Source: Brachypodium distachyon (lineage: Eukaryota; Streptophyta; Magnoliopsida; Poales; Poaceae). From it: 64,000 nt of DNA. The notes below the pieces were generated by a model, which was not told where the DNA came from, searched no databases, and worked only from the letters and a program-made list of their open reading frames with translations. This document shows, in pieces, positions 12,101-24,493 of the stretch. The translations under genes were made by a program, and so were the position numbers. Where the stretch lies: NCBI RefSeq assembly GCF_000005505.3, contig NC_016131.3:21597501-21661500 (forward strand), written 5' to 3'. Position 1 is the stretch's first letter. The number at the start of each line of letters is the position of its first letter.

Positions 12101-15100
12101 AACTGGTTTGTTCACACTCCTATTTTGAATCCGATATGTTAGTGCTGTGTACTGTTTCATGCGTGATGAAATAAATTTTATATCATAGTAAAATGAAGCT
12201 TCTATTTTTATTAAAAATATGGCGTTGGTTTGCTTTTTTTTTAGTAATGGCCTTGGTTTTACTGGCTGGCCCTTTTTGATAAATGCTTTGTTTCTTGTTG
12301 CAGCTCAGGTGTTTTGGCCAGTGGTGTTCATAGCTACTCTGGCGGCACTAATTGCTAGTCGTACAATGACAACTGCTATATTCTCAATCATTAAGCAGGC
12401 TACAGCTCTTGGCTGTTTTCCCCGACTCAAGATAATTCACACTTCTAGAAAGTTCATGGGTCAAATATACATCCCAGTGATGAACTGGTTTTTGCTGGTT
12501 TCTTGTCTTGCTTTTGTTACGACATTTGGGAGCATCAATGAGATTGGCAACGCATATGGTGCGTGAATTGATCAAAAGGACTTCTATTTATTCTTACTAT
12601 GTTACTGTACATATCTCCTTCACATATAACTGTATCTACTGGCTCATTCCTTAGTGTGTTAGACCCTCTAATTGCTTTTCTTTCCTGTGCTATAGATTTG
12701 CTTCCTTTATAGCTGATACCTTATTTGATTGTGTATGTTGGACAATCTAATAAGCTAGGTAGAGTATGAGAAAGGAAGTGAATTCTAAGTATTTTAAATT
12801 TTTAATACTCACGGCATTTCATAATAATTTCATTACCAACCATACTACTAGATTTTTTTGTAAGATTAAATTCTGTAATACCTAGCAGTTCTCAGTGAAC
12901 GTTCTGAAACATACATTACCTCGTTGCATAGGCTTTCAGCTGTGTTTCTATGCTGACTCTACTGTGTTTCCAAGGATCTACATAATCTTGAGCATGTGCC
13001 TGTCATGTAGAGGTTGCATCTGGTTGTTGAAAACAGTCATTGATTCAATATTATTTATGTTACATCGCCTTTTCCACCTTATAAACTTGGTGGTATTTTA
13101 GCTCACTACAATAATGTCTATCCATCTATTTAACAACTTTACTATGTTGACACAAGTTATTGCTTGTATTCACAAAGTACAGAACTTTCGTAATTTGTAT
13201 TATTCTGAATATATAACAATGTCCTACATAATTCAAGCACTGACCAGGCAACATTCTTCCTTTCACTTTAATTGTCGCCACCTATGATTTTTAACATGAA
13301 TAGCTTGCTGATACATTACCTTATTTCTCCAGTCTAACAACTACCACCACATAATCTTTCTAATGCCAAGTATTTATTACAGGCATAGCTGAACTTGGGG
13401 TCATGATGATGACTACTATATTGGTGACCATCATAATGCTTCTGATATGGCAGGTCAACATCGTTGTAGTTCTATGCTTTCTCACCCTCTTCCTGGGTCT
13501 GGAGTTATTTTTCTTTTCTTCAGTATTGGGCAGTGTGGCAGATGGAAGTTGGGTTCTTTTGGTATTTACCGCTGCACTGTATTTGATAATGTACATATGG
13601 AACTATGGAACCAAGTTGAAGTATGAAACTGAGGTTAAGCAAAAGCTTTCGATGGACTTAATGATGGATCTGGGCTGTAATCTGGGTACAGTAAGAGCCC
13701 CTGGAATTGGATTGCTTTATAATGAACTGGTGAGGGGAGTTCCTGCAATCTTTGGTCACTTCCTCACCACAATGCCAGCCATCCATTCGATGATAATTTT
13801 TGTCTGCATCAAGTGGGTTCCTGTTCCTGTTGTCCCTCAGAATGAAAGGTTTCTCTTTCGCCGGGTCTGCCCCAAGAACTACCATATGTTTCGCTGTATT
13901 GCTAGGTATGAACCTAAAAATAAACTCATTTTTTAATGGAAATTGAATACACATGTGTTTTCTCCAAAATGATGCCATACCAATCTAGTAGTTTCTTAGT
14001 AGTTAGTATGCTAGATTGAAACCTTGAGATAAAACGGAACGCATCTACTCAAGTTTTATACTATCACCGTTTCTGTTTTTGATACGCCTGCTCTGCATTT
14101 GGAATCCGAGCGAGTTAATATCTCTGACAACTTTGTATCATTTGGAATCCGAGCGAGTGAATCTGTAGGTGGGGCAACTGCTCATCTGGGACTGCTTAGT
14201 TTAAGTAGTCCCTAACGTTGTCCCATGTTGAATTATCATTCGTATTTTCTCATGCTGTAGCCAGTGAAAATGGGTTTCATTTAATTGATGATATTGCAGA
14301 ATTCATGGATGTTATGCAGAGCACTTTACCCCACTGATATTTTTGTACTGTTGGTACACTTCTGTTTGTCAAATACAGGTTTGGTCACCATTAAGATGGC
14401 CACAATCAATTAAATGCAAAAATGTTTTTAACTAGTGATTCTAGGTATGTTGTGAACAAGTAGAACCCTTGGTCTGAATTTTGCCAAGTTTTTCCTTCTT
14501 ACCTTTCGAGTTTATCAGAATTTTGTTGTGTTTGATTCTTTTCTTCAGACACTTTTAACACCTACAATGGGTTTTGGCAACTGTGATACTGGCATAGTGA
14601 CACGTGATCCCTTTTTTATTTTTTGGCATCCTGTTGTCTAGGCTCCATTTGTTGCAGTGAACTATGATGATCTCGTTTGGCTTAATCGCTTTGAGATATT
14701 TTGGTGACTGGCTAGCTGTTTTTTTAATTCTTTTCTAAATCAAGGTCTAAATATTATCGCGTTCAAGAACATACAAGATGAAATATGAGAGTAGTCATTG
14801 GGTCACAAGATCTATATAATTGTCGGATTTACCAGAGTAATACTTTTCACATCGGCTTTAATAACAAGAACAAAAAATCACATAGCCTTAACATTTGCCC
14901 TTCTGAGTTAATTTTTTTGAAACTTACGCCCTATATTGGGCAGTTTATTTTGATGTCTTTTGTTATTATTAAACTACTTTGGGTTGCAGAATAACTCCTT
15001 TTATTTTTCTTTTGTTACACACCCAGCTCTATTGTGTTGGAACTTATTATTCCTCGCAGCAAATGTTGCTGCCTTAGTTATTCACTTGTAGCAATCCAGC

Positions 15101-15876
15101 TTTGGTGCGTTGGAACTTTTTCTTTCCCACAGCAAGTGTTACTGCCTTAGTTATTTCTCTATGCATGCTCACTCTCAACATGCCATGTTGGTGTTTTGTG
15201 GTATTTTCTTAACCTATATGTAGCTTTATATGGACATATCAAAGTTGCAATATATATAGACTAGTTTCATGATCAGTCATAAGAATTTAATGAGGGGTTT
15301 GTTTATGTTTTACTGGCTTTCATGATGTTAATCACACATCTCTACAGGTATGGTTACAAAGATGTACGCAAGGAGAACCCCCAAGCATTTGAACAGCTTC
15401 TGATAGAAAGTCTTGAGAAATTCATACGCCGAGAAGCCCAAGAACGGTCCCTAGAGAGTGATGAGAATGGTGACACTGACTCTGAAGAGGAAGTTGCGTC
15501 ATCCTCATCAAGAGTTCTTGTTGGTCCAAATGGTAGTATCTACTCACTTGGTGTTCCGCTCCTAGATGAGTCTGCTGGTGCTTCAAATCCAACCTTGGGA
15601 TCGAGCACATCATTTGATGGATCTCTGGACGAAACAATGGATGGAAGGCGAAGCCTAGACAATGAGCTCTCTTTCATTCACAAGGCCAAGGAGTCTGGCG
15701 TTGTTTACCTTCTTGGGCATGGAGACATCAGAGCTCGGAAGGAATCCTTCTTTGTCAAGAAGCTAGTGATAAACTATTTTTACGCATTCCTGAGGAAGAA
15801 CTGTCGGAGGGGCATAGCAACGTTGAGTATACCCCACACAAGGCTGATGCAGGTCGCGATGCAATACATGGTGTAG
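6162..15876 (+). CDS. HAK14: HAK/KUP/KT-type potassium transporter, 10 exons
   Basis: Membrane K+ transporter of the plant HAK/KUP/KT family. Exons: 6162-6449, 10427-10655, 10765-11013, 11134-11184, 11291-11551, 11845-11897, 11978-12092, 12304-12558, 13383-13905, 15348-15876. All introns are GT-AG, phases agree throughout, and the product is 850 aa, normal for the family (about 770-860). Residues 1-96 are an acidic, glycine-rich cytosolic N-terminus. The family signature GVVFGDVGTSPLYT lies at residues 112-125. Exons 2-9 carry the hydrophobic transmembrane core, including GGIFALYSL, VIADGVVTPAMS and GSEAMFADLCYFS. Exon 10 is the hydrophilic C-terminal tail with an acidic SDENGDTDSEEE stretch, ending in MQYMV. 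It resembles Arabidopsis KUP7 most closely. The symbol follows rice OsHAK14, assigned from memory of synteny on rice chromosome 7, and is less certain than the family. No lesion was seen. Confidence 0.93.
6772..6800 (-). mobile_element. Helitron-like 3' terminus (minus strand), element extent unknown
   Basis: Read on the minus strand, an imperfect GC-rich stem-loop (GCCGTGGCAACGCATGGGC) is followed about 9 nt later by CTAG and then T, as expected of a Helitron end inserted in AT. The matching 5' TC end was not located, so only the terminus is annotated. Elements with this CCCGTGCGTTGCAACGG-type core are common in grasses. Confidence 0.4.
7522..7631. mobile_element. Stowaway-type MITE, 110 bp
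   Basis: Inverted ends CTCCCTCCG, flanked by TA (7520-7521 and 7632-7633). The arms pair over about 35 bp, including a TAAGTGTCGCAA / TTGCGACACTTA core. Lies in HAK intron 1. Confidence 0.9.
7804..8505. mobile_element. Probable foldback element in HAK intron 1
   Basis: The ends TACCAGATTTAAGAGCAATA (7804-7823) and TATTGCTCCTAAATCTGGTA (8486-8505) are inverted copies differing at one base. The interior is GC-richer than the surrounding intron and has no recognisable coding content. Superfamily and target duplication were not resolved. Confidence 0.5.
9737..9970. mobile_element. Stowaway-like MITE, about 234 bp
   Basis: The ends CCTCCTTTTC and GAAAAGGAGG form an inverted pair extending inwards over about 50 bp, with TTAGGACATGGCTTTGACCA facing CAAAGCCTTGTCTTAATG. 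TA dinucleotides flank both sides (9735-9736 and 9971-9972). Confidence 0.75.
10016..10165 (+). repeat. Tandem repeat, 3 x 50 bp
   Basis: Units start at 10016, 10066 and 10116, each opening with CCAGTCAATGTGCAAA and closing near GCAATATT or GCAATGTT. They differ at a handful of positions. The 50-bp period is not a multiple of three, and the array sits in HAK intron 1 about 260 bp before exon 2, so it is not coding. Confidence 0.9.
14096..14157 (+). repeat. Short direct repeat in HAK intron 9
   Basis: CATTTGGAATCCGAGCGAGT occurs twice, about 41 bp apart, at 14096-14115 and 14137-14156. It lies in the 1.4-kb last intron, which otherwise shows no recognisable feature. Confidence 0.7.
15023..15165 (+). 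repeat. Imperfect tandem duplication of about 73 bp in HAK intron 9
   Basis: Two adjacent copies start with CCAGCTCT (15023) and CCAGCTTT (15096). Both contain GTTGGAACTT, an internal CAGCAA.TGTT and TACTGCCTTAGTTATT-like blocks. Intronic and non-coding. Confidence 0.75.
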
Positions 15877-18239
15877 GGTTTTTGCCCCAAATTTTCAGAG
15901 GCCAGGTTGCTGTACAAAGGGGCAAAAGGCACTGTTTTACTCGAGAGCTACCTCCTGTGGTAGATTCAATATTTAGTGGTCATTAACAAAAGTGCTGTTT
16001 ACTGGAAGGCTGTCGGACGGAGACTGACCCTTTTAACGAAAATTCTGTAGTTTACACAGTTTTGATCCAAAGTTCCCTTCATCGGAAGAGAAACTGTCTG
16101 GTAGTTTTTTGCTTGTCTGTCTTTGTCGAGAGGAATGAACCAACAGTCGTATCGGTTGCCCAGCTGCACCTTTGCACCAACCAGAAGGCGAGATCAGTTC
16201 TTTGACGGCTGTGTAGCTGTAACTGCCTAACTGGGTAAGATGTATGTTCTTTTAATTTTTGTTTAGAAGAAGGCAAGATCGATGTTCTTTAAAACTGATT
16301 AGTGCGCGTACTAATCATCAACTGCTAAAAACAATACGTGGCCCGGACGATAGTGGGCAGATCATACGATTCCGTCGGACCTGTAGCGATGGGCAATTTT
16401 CGCGTGTCGATACGTGTGATCGATCCTGCGCAGGGTCATCGCAGAAATCTGCCTCGCAATCAGCGAGAGGGGCGGAGGTTGCTGGCTGCGTTGGACGGTG
16501 TCTCCCGACTCCCGAGGAAACTCCACAATGTGACTGGTTCGAGCTTTCCTTATAAAGGAGGTAAATTTTTCTTCCAATCGAACGACGGTCCGTCGTGAGC
16601 TCAAAAAAGACATGTCGTTTACCAGGACAACCGTCTCCCGGTTTTTCATGCAAATGTACGGGATGTCGACACGTACTGAGTTACTTCCCAATCATAAGAC
16701 ATTTTGGTACTCCTCCGTCCAACAAAAGATGTCTCAACTCTCAAGTTTGTCAAAGTTTGGGTGTATCTAGACATTATTTGGCGTATAGATGCATTCAAAT
16801 TTTGTCAAAATTGAGACATCATATGTTAGACGGAGGAAGTAGGTTAATTTGACTTTGGAACTGAGTTACTTCCTAATCATAAGAGGTCTTGGTAGTTTGA
16901 AGTTTGCCCTTTCTGAACATTTTGGCAGCTCAAACTAGCCTAACAAAATGTAATATACCATAGTACAGTTTTCGTATAGTACATCCCTTCCTAAATGCGA
17001 TAGTTCTACTTTTATCTTAATCAAACTTCTTCAAATTGAACCAATTTTATAAAAAAAATTTAGCAATGTTTACATTATCAAATAAGTATATCATGGAAGA
17101 TTTAATAAAATTAATTTAAAGTTATAGATGTTGGTAGATTTTTTCTAGAGGAAATCGCATAGGAGATCCATGAACTTGGTACGCGGTAACAGTTTAGTCC
17201 AACATCTTGTGAAACAATCATTGTTTATCCCTAAACTTGGCTTGTGTGCACACTTTAGGTCCAAATGACAAATTCTTCCGTAATCGCGATGACGTGGCAT
17301 CATATGTGGCTTTCGGGATTCTTTCCGTGCTCGTTGAATTCCATCGTGAATATCTTGGCGGGCATTACATGTTTTGAGCTACCGACCGCTTGGCATTACA
17401 TGTTACATGTATCTGTATTTGCAGCTGATCGGGCTTATCGGGTCATGCGAAGATCAAACATTTTTTTTTCCTTTGAACTCCTCTCCAACACAAAATGACC
17501 AAAAGGCCTTTGGCCTACATGTCAGCAGCCCAGCCCTCGTGCGCCACCTTATGTCAGAGCGGGCGCGAGGCACACGATAAAATCCACCCTAATCTCCCTC
17601 GGAGGCTCGGATAAGTCACCTGGTGGCCTGGCCGGCCTAGCGCCACCCGGCCCCCAGGCCCCAGCCCCCCACCGAACATCTCAGCGCTGCGTGCAGGTGG
17701 GCTGGGCAGGCCAGGACAATAGGACCGACAGCCGCTGCGGCCGTCTGCTCGGGCCTCTGCCGCTTGTAACCGAGAAGCTGCTGCCGCGGCAACCGTACTC
17801 GGCAGAGACGCCAGGAAAAAGCCATTTCCCCAAAGGCTCCTCCAATCCAAACCGGAGCTAGCTCGACCCATCATCATCAGCTGGTAATTTGATTGACGGC
17901 TCGTACTACGCGTCGTACAAGTGCATGGGATGGGGTAGCGCGGGGCGGCTTCTAGCTGTAGGACTCGCCCCCGTCTCCGGCTGGAATCATTCTCCGCAAG
18001 AAAAAGAAAAAAAGGTAGGCCGGCTGCTTGCCCGTGTCGTTGAGCAACCACGCGCGCCCGGTCGGTCGGTACGTCGTGTGGCAGGAAAACCTCAGGCCCA
18101 GCCCAGGGAGGGATCTTTACCGAGCCGGCAAACGCAGGTGCACGCACTATAGATGTCTTCTCGGTCAGTCGCTTGCTTATTGCTCTGTCTACTGACCCGA
18201 CTCTCCGGCCATTCTAGGACCTAACAAGATGCAACAAAG
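15877..18239. other. HAK 3' region and intergenic DNA
   Basis: The first few hundred bases after the stop are likely 3' UTR, but no clear AATAAA was identified. A Stowaway MITE lies at 16710-16839. Around 17155-17320 there is a lone arm related in wording to the foldback at 19764-20240 (CCATGAACTTGGTACGCGGTAACAG...). 17540-18160 is GC-rich, with open frames on both strands and no recognisable domain. Confidence 0.6.
16710..16839. mobile_element. Stowaway-type MITE, 130 bp
   Basis: Inverted ends CTCCTCCGTC and GACGGAGGAAG flanked by TA (16708-16709, 16840-16841). The inner arms GATGTCTCAA and TTGAGACATC pair. Confidence 0.88.
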
Positions 18240-18242
18240 TTA

Positions 18243-19302
18243 GGGCAACCCCAGCAGGTGACCCAAACGGACTATTTTTTGTGGTTGTTCTGGTCTGTTT
18301 GGGCAGCTGGACAGAAAATGGTCACGGTCCGGACGAAGTGGGGAAGAACACAACATGAATCCTACAAAAGATTTGTTTCATTTCATTTAGATACAAATTG
18401 CTAGCGATCGTCCTCCTGCAACAAGGGGGAAAGGTGGTTATACCAGAGTGGGTTGTGAACCACTTAGAAAAACTAAATTTATAAAATGATTCATAACCCA
18501 TCCTAGTGCAACCATCTTTTCACTCCCGGAAGCTGCTGAGTGTCCTCGTCGGTGTCGGGGAACCAGAGGAGCAGCGCTAGCCCCTGGTCCACAAGCCAGG
18601 CCCGCCGGTTTAATTCGAATGCACGGTCCGCCGCCATCCCTCGGGCGATCTCCGCGTCATCCAAGGACTTCTTCGCGAGTAAGATGAGGCACTCCTCCTC
18701 TTCCTCGGGAGGCCCGAGAACCCAGAATTCAACATAAGGGGCTGGTGCTTCCTCCTCCATCGCCTCCGCCGCCGCCACTTCTTTCTCCTCCGGCGCCGCC
18801 ACCTCCGGCGCCGCCACTTCTTCCTCCCGCCGGATCTTGGGCACCCGGAACACGCCTCGGCGCAAGCCTCGTGCGACGTCCTTTGGATCCACGGCTGGCG
18901 AGCACGTTCGTATTGAATGTCGACGGAGGATACGCCGGCGGATTCATGTCGCCGGTGAGAATCTAGGGTTTCGTTGGGAGCGAGTGGGGTATGTGGTGGG
19001 GTGGGGGGATGGGGTCGATTCGGTCCCATTAAAAAGGACCCGAGGGTGTGTTGTTGGGTCGTTGGCAGGTGGCCCCGGAAATGCGAAAAGATTTGACCTA
19101 GGCGGACGAGCGGACCGCGCGGCGGTCCGTTTCCAGTCCGTGGAGATGCAAAGCCGCTCCAGGTTTGGAACCGGAATGGGTCGACGCAGACAAGAATCCG
19201 GACCGCCGCGCAAATGGATCACCCCGTTAGGGGACGAGTTTTGTCCATTTCAGACCGAACGGACTGTGCAGGCCCAAATGTGTCGACCTGCTGGACTTGT
19301 CC
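18243..19302. mobile_element. PIF/Harbinger-like non-autonomous element, 1060 bp
   Basis: The left end GGGCAACCCCAGCAGGT and the inverse of the right end, GGACAAGTCCAGCAGGT, match over about 14 of 17 positions. Trinucleotide TTA flanks both sides (18240-18242, 19303-19305), the target duplication used by PIF/Harbinger elements. The interior is very GC-rich and contains a 129-codon minus-strand ORF. No transposase is seen, so mobility would need a helper in trans. Confidence 0.6.
18503..18892 (-). CDS. Uncharacterised ORF inside the Harbinger-like element
   Basis: 129 codons starting MDPKDVARGLRRG. A basic N-terminus is followed by an Ala/Glu-rich low-complexity stretch (VAAPEVAAPEEKEVAAAEA, residues about 26-45). 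A more ordinary C-terminal half follows, with ILLAKKSLDDAEIARGMAADRAFELNRR and LALLLWFPDTDEDT. I do not recognise a family. It resembles neither the DDE transposase nor the MYB-like protein of Harbinger elements. It could be a captured host fragment or a chance frame in GC-rich DNA. An overlapping antisense frame of similar openness (18745-18966) argues for caution. Confidence 0.25.
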   Translation of the reverse strand: MDPKDVARGLRRGVFRVPKIRREEEVAAPEVAAPEEKEVAAAEAMEEEAPAPYVEFWVLGPPEEEEECLILLAKKSLDDAEIARGMAADRAFELNRRAWLVDQGLALLLWFPDTDEDTQQLPGVKRWLH

Positions 19303-19763
19303 TTACTACCCAAAGTTAATCAATTTATATCTGTAGGAAATCGAGATAGATGCGCCCATGACACATTGTGCAGTGCGCGCCCAGTAGAAGACACATTGTT
19401 GAGGATCGTGCAGGTGTGCGTCAGACGAGAAGAAGGAAGCCTGGACTACGGCGGGTGGGCCGGGATTGCAGCAGTGCCATCGTGGGCACCGGCCGGCACC
19501 AGTACAGGGCCACCTAGCCATCTACTACTCCGTAGTCCGTACTTGCTAGCTAGCAAAGGCATGCAGAGCATGCACTGGGGCGGGGTCTCATGTGTCATGA
19601 GAGCTCCCATGTCAAGTCATCCATGCGATTCAGAGCTCGAACTGTTTGCGCCCGGCCGTACCTTCTTCATCCTCGCTTAGCATCGCACCACTGCACGCAC
19701 CAGTTTTTAGCTAAGGTTCTTTTGACTTTTACGGCCGGGCGTGTTAATTTTTGTGTCCTTTGA

Positions 19764-20240
19764 GTTACATTAACTTGACACCGATGTTTAGTTTCATCCA
19801 TTAACTTAAATTTTTTTAAATGACTAATTAAACTTGATAGCTTTGTTCATTTTAATCTAAATGGTCAAAATCAGGTGAAATTCGGCCACGCTGGCGTGTG
19901 TCGTGGACCTGGCCGGTGTGTGAGGGGGACTTTTCACAAATTCCTGGTTATGGAACTTTTCTGTTTAACCCCCTCAAATCTTCAGAATGGGAGACGCTGC
20001 CATCGCCGGTGAACCCACTTCGGGCCAGCATACGCTGTGTCCACGTGAATGGCTCCGTCAATGGGTTCGGCGGCGGTTATTCGAACGGCCAGATCCACGT
20101 CACATGGCATCATGACGAATTTCGCCTGAATCTGACCATTTGGACTAAAATGAGCAAAACTGTCAAGTTTAGTGAGTCATTTGAGAAGTTTTCAAGTTAG
20201 TGGATAAAACTGAACATCGCTGCCAAATTCATGGACCCGC
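19764..20240. mobile_element. Foldback element with inverted arms of about 120 bp
   Basis: The left arm (about 19764-19884) and the inverse of the right arm (about 20116-20240) share blocks such as CGATGTTTAGTTT / CGATGTTCAGTTT, AAACTTGATAGCTTTG / AAACTTGACAGTTTTG and the inner GGTGAAATTCG / GGCGAAATTCG. The interior is GC-rich. The architecture fits a MULE-type foldback, but I could not identify a 9-bp target duplication. Confidence 0.6.
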
Positions 20241-21663
20241 AGTGTAATTTCCTCCCTTTCAACAGCGTGTTTGGCAATACTAGGGGGGAGAAGCGTGAGT
20301 TTCAAAAGACAGAGTTTGTACCGTAGAAGATTAGACAAAGAAAAATAAAGAGTTTTTAAGTCATACGACGAACAAGTTCTTTTGCCATGTGGGGAAGTAC
20401 ATAGCAAGTTAATTAAATTGGCTCTCCAGCATGACAAAAGAGTTTTTCTTCATATGACCGAACAAGTTTTTTTTTCAGTATACCAGAAAGCATGCTGGCT
20501 CGTGTGGTAAAAAAGATAGCGATAGACACCTATAATCTGGGTGGGCTGTGGAGGCAGGCCTGGGAGGCTGGGAACATGGGCTTTATAGCTTCAGGCCCGA
20601 GCCGAGAGCAAAAGCTAAAAAAAAGACTAAATCTTTCCAAAACATGCTGCTAAAAACACACGGAGAGCGGTGATTGGACTGGGTGCCCAACTTAACCCCT
20701 AATTTTCTATGCCTGTAATGCAATTCCCTCGAGATTAAATCTGAGCCATCAGCCATCTCTTATTTTATTTTTTACAAACCTCATGTAATGATTAAACAAT
20801 ATTAATACAATCGTTTTCAACTAATTGCACCAATAACCCGCCATTCTTCACATCCTTATACTACCTCCGATCTAAAATAAGCGTCTTAGTTTTGAATTAG
20901 GCTTGAACTAGACTTAGTAAAAAACCGCGACACTTATCTAAAATACTTTGTCACTGCATGAGCCACCGAGTTCGCGGCTCCATTTGCTTTGAATTTTTTT
21001 TTAAATCCTGGAGGTCTCCCATCACCCCCAACACCTCCTTCTTGAGGACAACATACGCAGACATGTCCAAAGTAGGAGAAAGGAGAAGCCGATGCACATA
21101 CAAACAATCAGTTTCAAGAAGAAGAGGCATCTAAAGAAGAAGAGAATTAATAGCAAGCCAGAGTGTATCAGACAAACTAGTGATGACAGAGTTCTCTCAC
21201 TAATTTCACATCCTTTATATGTAAGCTTCATGTTATTAGCGACAATCATAGGTAGCATAAGAATATATAGAGGATTGAAATTACACTATCTCCATTCCTG
21301 TCTTGTTAACACGACGTTGATAGATGGTACTTTCTCTTAGAAATGCGTTACCCCACTCAGGGACGGCGACAGGTTTGGGGCTACTGTGAGTCTATATATG
21401 ACTGTTGCCCCAGCCAGACCTAGGACCAAAAGTCTTCACAAATTCTTCTTCAAAATGCAAGAAAATCAATTGTAAACAAAGCTTAAGTTGGGCAACGAAC
21501 ATCTAGGCCTAGTATGACCGTGGTTCCATAAATTATTTGCAGATATGATGAAAAATGGATGGGGCGAAATTAATTGAGGATGTGAACATAAAGGACATAT
21601 TCTAACCTGTTGGTGTGCCTTCCAAGGAAAATTCGGTCTTAGGCACTTCCAAGCATAATAAAT

Positions 21664-21736
21664 CTATGACAGAACTGTACTACAGTATGCTAATCAACTG
21701 CGCGCATTCCTATTTCAAAATACAGTTCTGTCATAG
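21664..21736 (+). repeat. Perfect 16-bp inverted repeat (hairpin, 41-nt loop)
   Basis: CTATGACAGAACTGTA (21664-21679) is the exact reverse complement of 21721-21736. The predicted 73-nt hairpin has no obvious TA or TAA flanks. It could be a MITE remnant or a small-RNA hairpin; the sequence alone does not decide. Confidence 0.6.
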
Positions 21737-22584
21737 TAGTAGTAGTAGCAGTAAAACAACAACGTACTGTAGTACAATCAGACAGAATATGGACCCTCAT
21801 GTACTTGATCGAGACAAACTTATGCTCGTAACTATAAGCTACGTACACCGATATATGGCGAATTAAGCACGATCTCTAACAAAAATATTAATTTGGTCAT
21901 ACAGTGCCGGTAGCAGAAAAGTAGCAAGTATAAAGGGGGTTTACTGGTTACTTTTGGCTCCCGGGGTGTATTTTAAAAGCACACAGAGATCAGCACTACT
22001 ATGGGTCTGCAGAACCTGGATTAATTGGGGGTCATTATGGGAGTACTGCACCTCTCGTTATTACGACTACTCATCAATTTATGAGGCTTTATTTATCAAT
22101 ATTCTCGTTTAATGTAAGATCAGGGTAATATATCGCTACCCTGTACGTTCGGTAGTTAAAAAAAATGAAATGGTTGCACTAAATTCGGCATGCATGCAGT
22201 GAGCCAGTGATCATTAAGTAGCTACGTGTGCATGCAATCTATCAAAGCCAACAAGTGCCCAGGAAATGAGAATGCTTTTCCAAAAAAAAAGATGGACTAG
22301 TGTTATAAAATATTATTGCTTTGCTAATTCCAGATACCAGACAGAGAGTGCAATGCGTCTAAATTCAATAGAAATGAACATATCGGGGAACAGCCCTGAA
22401 TATAAAGTGTGTGCATGCTGTTGCGACATTATAACACTTTAATCGTTCGACAATTTAATGGTACCATAATTTAGGAACAGCATGCATGCAAGTGTGTTTT
22501 TCCTTGAAGAAGAAGGAACAGTATGCAAATTATTTTTACACCATACAATCAAACGCATGACTGACCACATTCATGCATGACAGA

Positions 22585-22724
<140 letters not shown>

Positions 22725-23742
22725 TTAAGAGAGAAATGAGGAAAAATATGTTTGAAGAGGAAGAGTGGGAAACTGCTTGCTTGGAGCTAGCACAAATTTT
22801 AGTGAAATGATTAACTTGAATAGAAGAATATATCTAGATTTTTTTATTGTTTTAGGCAAAAAAATTATTTCAATCCCTCAGATGCGGTGCTACTTAATTA
22901 CTGTCTGCATACAAAAAAGTCAGGAGAGCAAAAAATTATGCTAGACCGTACCATATTGTTACTTCTGTATAGTTGAAGAAATTTCGAATTTCATAGTGGA
23001 CAAATAGTATGCGCAAGTATATATATAACAGATAAGAAAAGGAAACTTTACTATATATACGAACTGACATGCAAATTTTACGAGAATGAAAGTCGAAAAG
23101 AAATAGCTGCTACCTTATTATTCTTCCTAAATTTTGCCCCTTTCCTTTTTCATGGTACTCACAGAGCAGTAGTGCGAACATGGGTAGCATCAAAATATAG
23201 CTCCAAATTGCAAAGAGACATGCAGGAAAGAACAAGCAAAAACAGCCGGGGGTTTTTCACCTCACCAGCTAGCTGCAAGCATGCAAGCGAGAGGGCATAA
23301 AAGATTCTGATCACAGAAACATGATAGCGCTAACTTGCATGAGTAGTGCCACTGCATGCGGGGGGAATCCTACGATCCTTCACAGAAAAGAAGGCCCGGC
23401 CTCTAAAATGCATGCACAGAATTCAAAGATCTGATCATGCATGCGCTAGCTAGCCCGCGCATCCAAAAGAGAGCGCAAGTTAAAGCTCGCTATAGCTAAA
23501 GCTGCTGCACACATGACCAAAAGTGAGACATCCATCCATGCACTAAAAGTGAAGCAACTAGAGCATATAGTAGTCTTAATTCATAGTTAATTACACACAG
23601 AGACTCTGCATGTATGAATGAGATATCAATCGTTCAGGAGAACAGTGGTAGTTTTAATTTCTCATAACTCACAACGTCATCATTGATACAACAGAGTTTG
23701 AACAAAAAAAGAAACCAAGGGAAGGAAAGAAAATCCACTCTT

Positions 23743-23743
<1 letters not shown>

Positions 23744-23776
<33 letters not shown>
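23744..23776. repeat. (GA)n microsatellite
   Basis: About 16 GA units downstream of the Dof gene. On the Dof strand this reads as a CT tract. Confidence 0.95.
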
Positions 23777-23781
<5 letters not shown>

Positions 23782-24493
23782 CTAGGGAGAAACCCTCCAA
23801 GGTGACCAATGTTCGAGAACTCAAAAACAGTTCTCTCTAATTGTGCTTCAAGGGGTAGTACAAGTATTAACTTATACATCTAAAGAGTTTGCAAATGCAA
23901 GGTAGAGCAACCAATTAAACACACTAATTAAAATTGCCAAGATGAGAGAGAGAAAGAAGGTAGAGAGAGGCTCATGACTTGCACCACCATGCTGCTGCTC
24001 TCATATATCCCCCACATACTAACACCATATGCCCCTATGCCTTATATACAAAACACCCAAGCTAGCTAGCTAGGAATTGAAGGAGAAGTAGCAAATCAAG
24101 TACCGAAAGGTAGCTAGGATGCTCCACTTACAATTCCTTCCTTGCTTGCTTCCCCTCTACTCCTCGTTTTGATCCACGCATCATCTCGACGGCGAGGAAG
24201 AAGAACATGGAGTCGATCTCCCTCGGCGAAATAATTAAGAAACCCTATGATTCCTTCTTCTTTTTCTTGTGGATCTTTGGCACTAATATAGTCTTGTGCC
24301 CTCCGAGATCATATCTCTCTCTATATGCTACCCGGAGTATGCTAGCTCTCTCACATCTCAGCTTTAATTCCCCCCCACAAATTACATGTTATTTTGGTCA
24401 AGGAAAAATTAACCGAAAAAAAAATGATCGATGGAGAAAAAAAAGTTAACGACCAATCAACGAGCTAGCTAGCTTAGGTAGAGCTAGCTAGAG

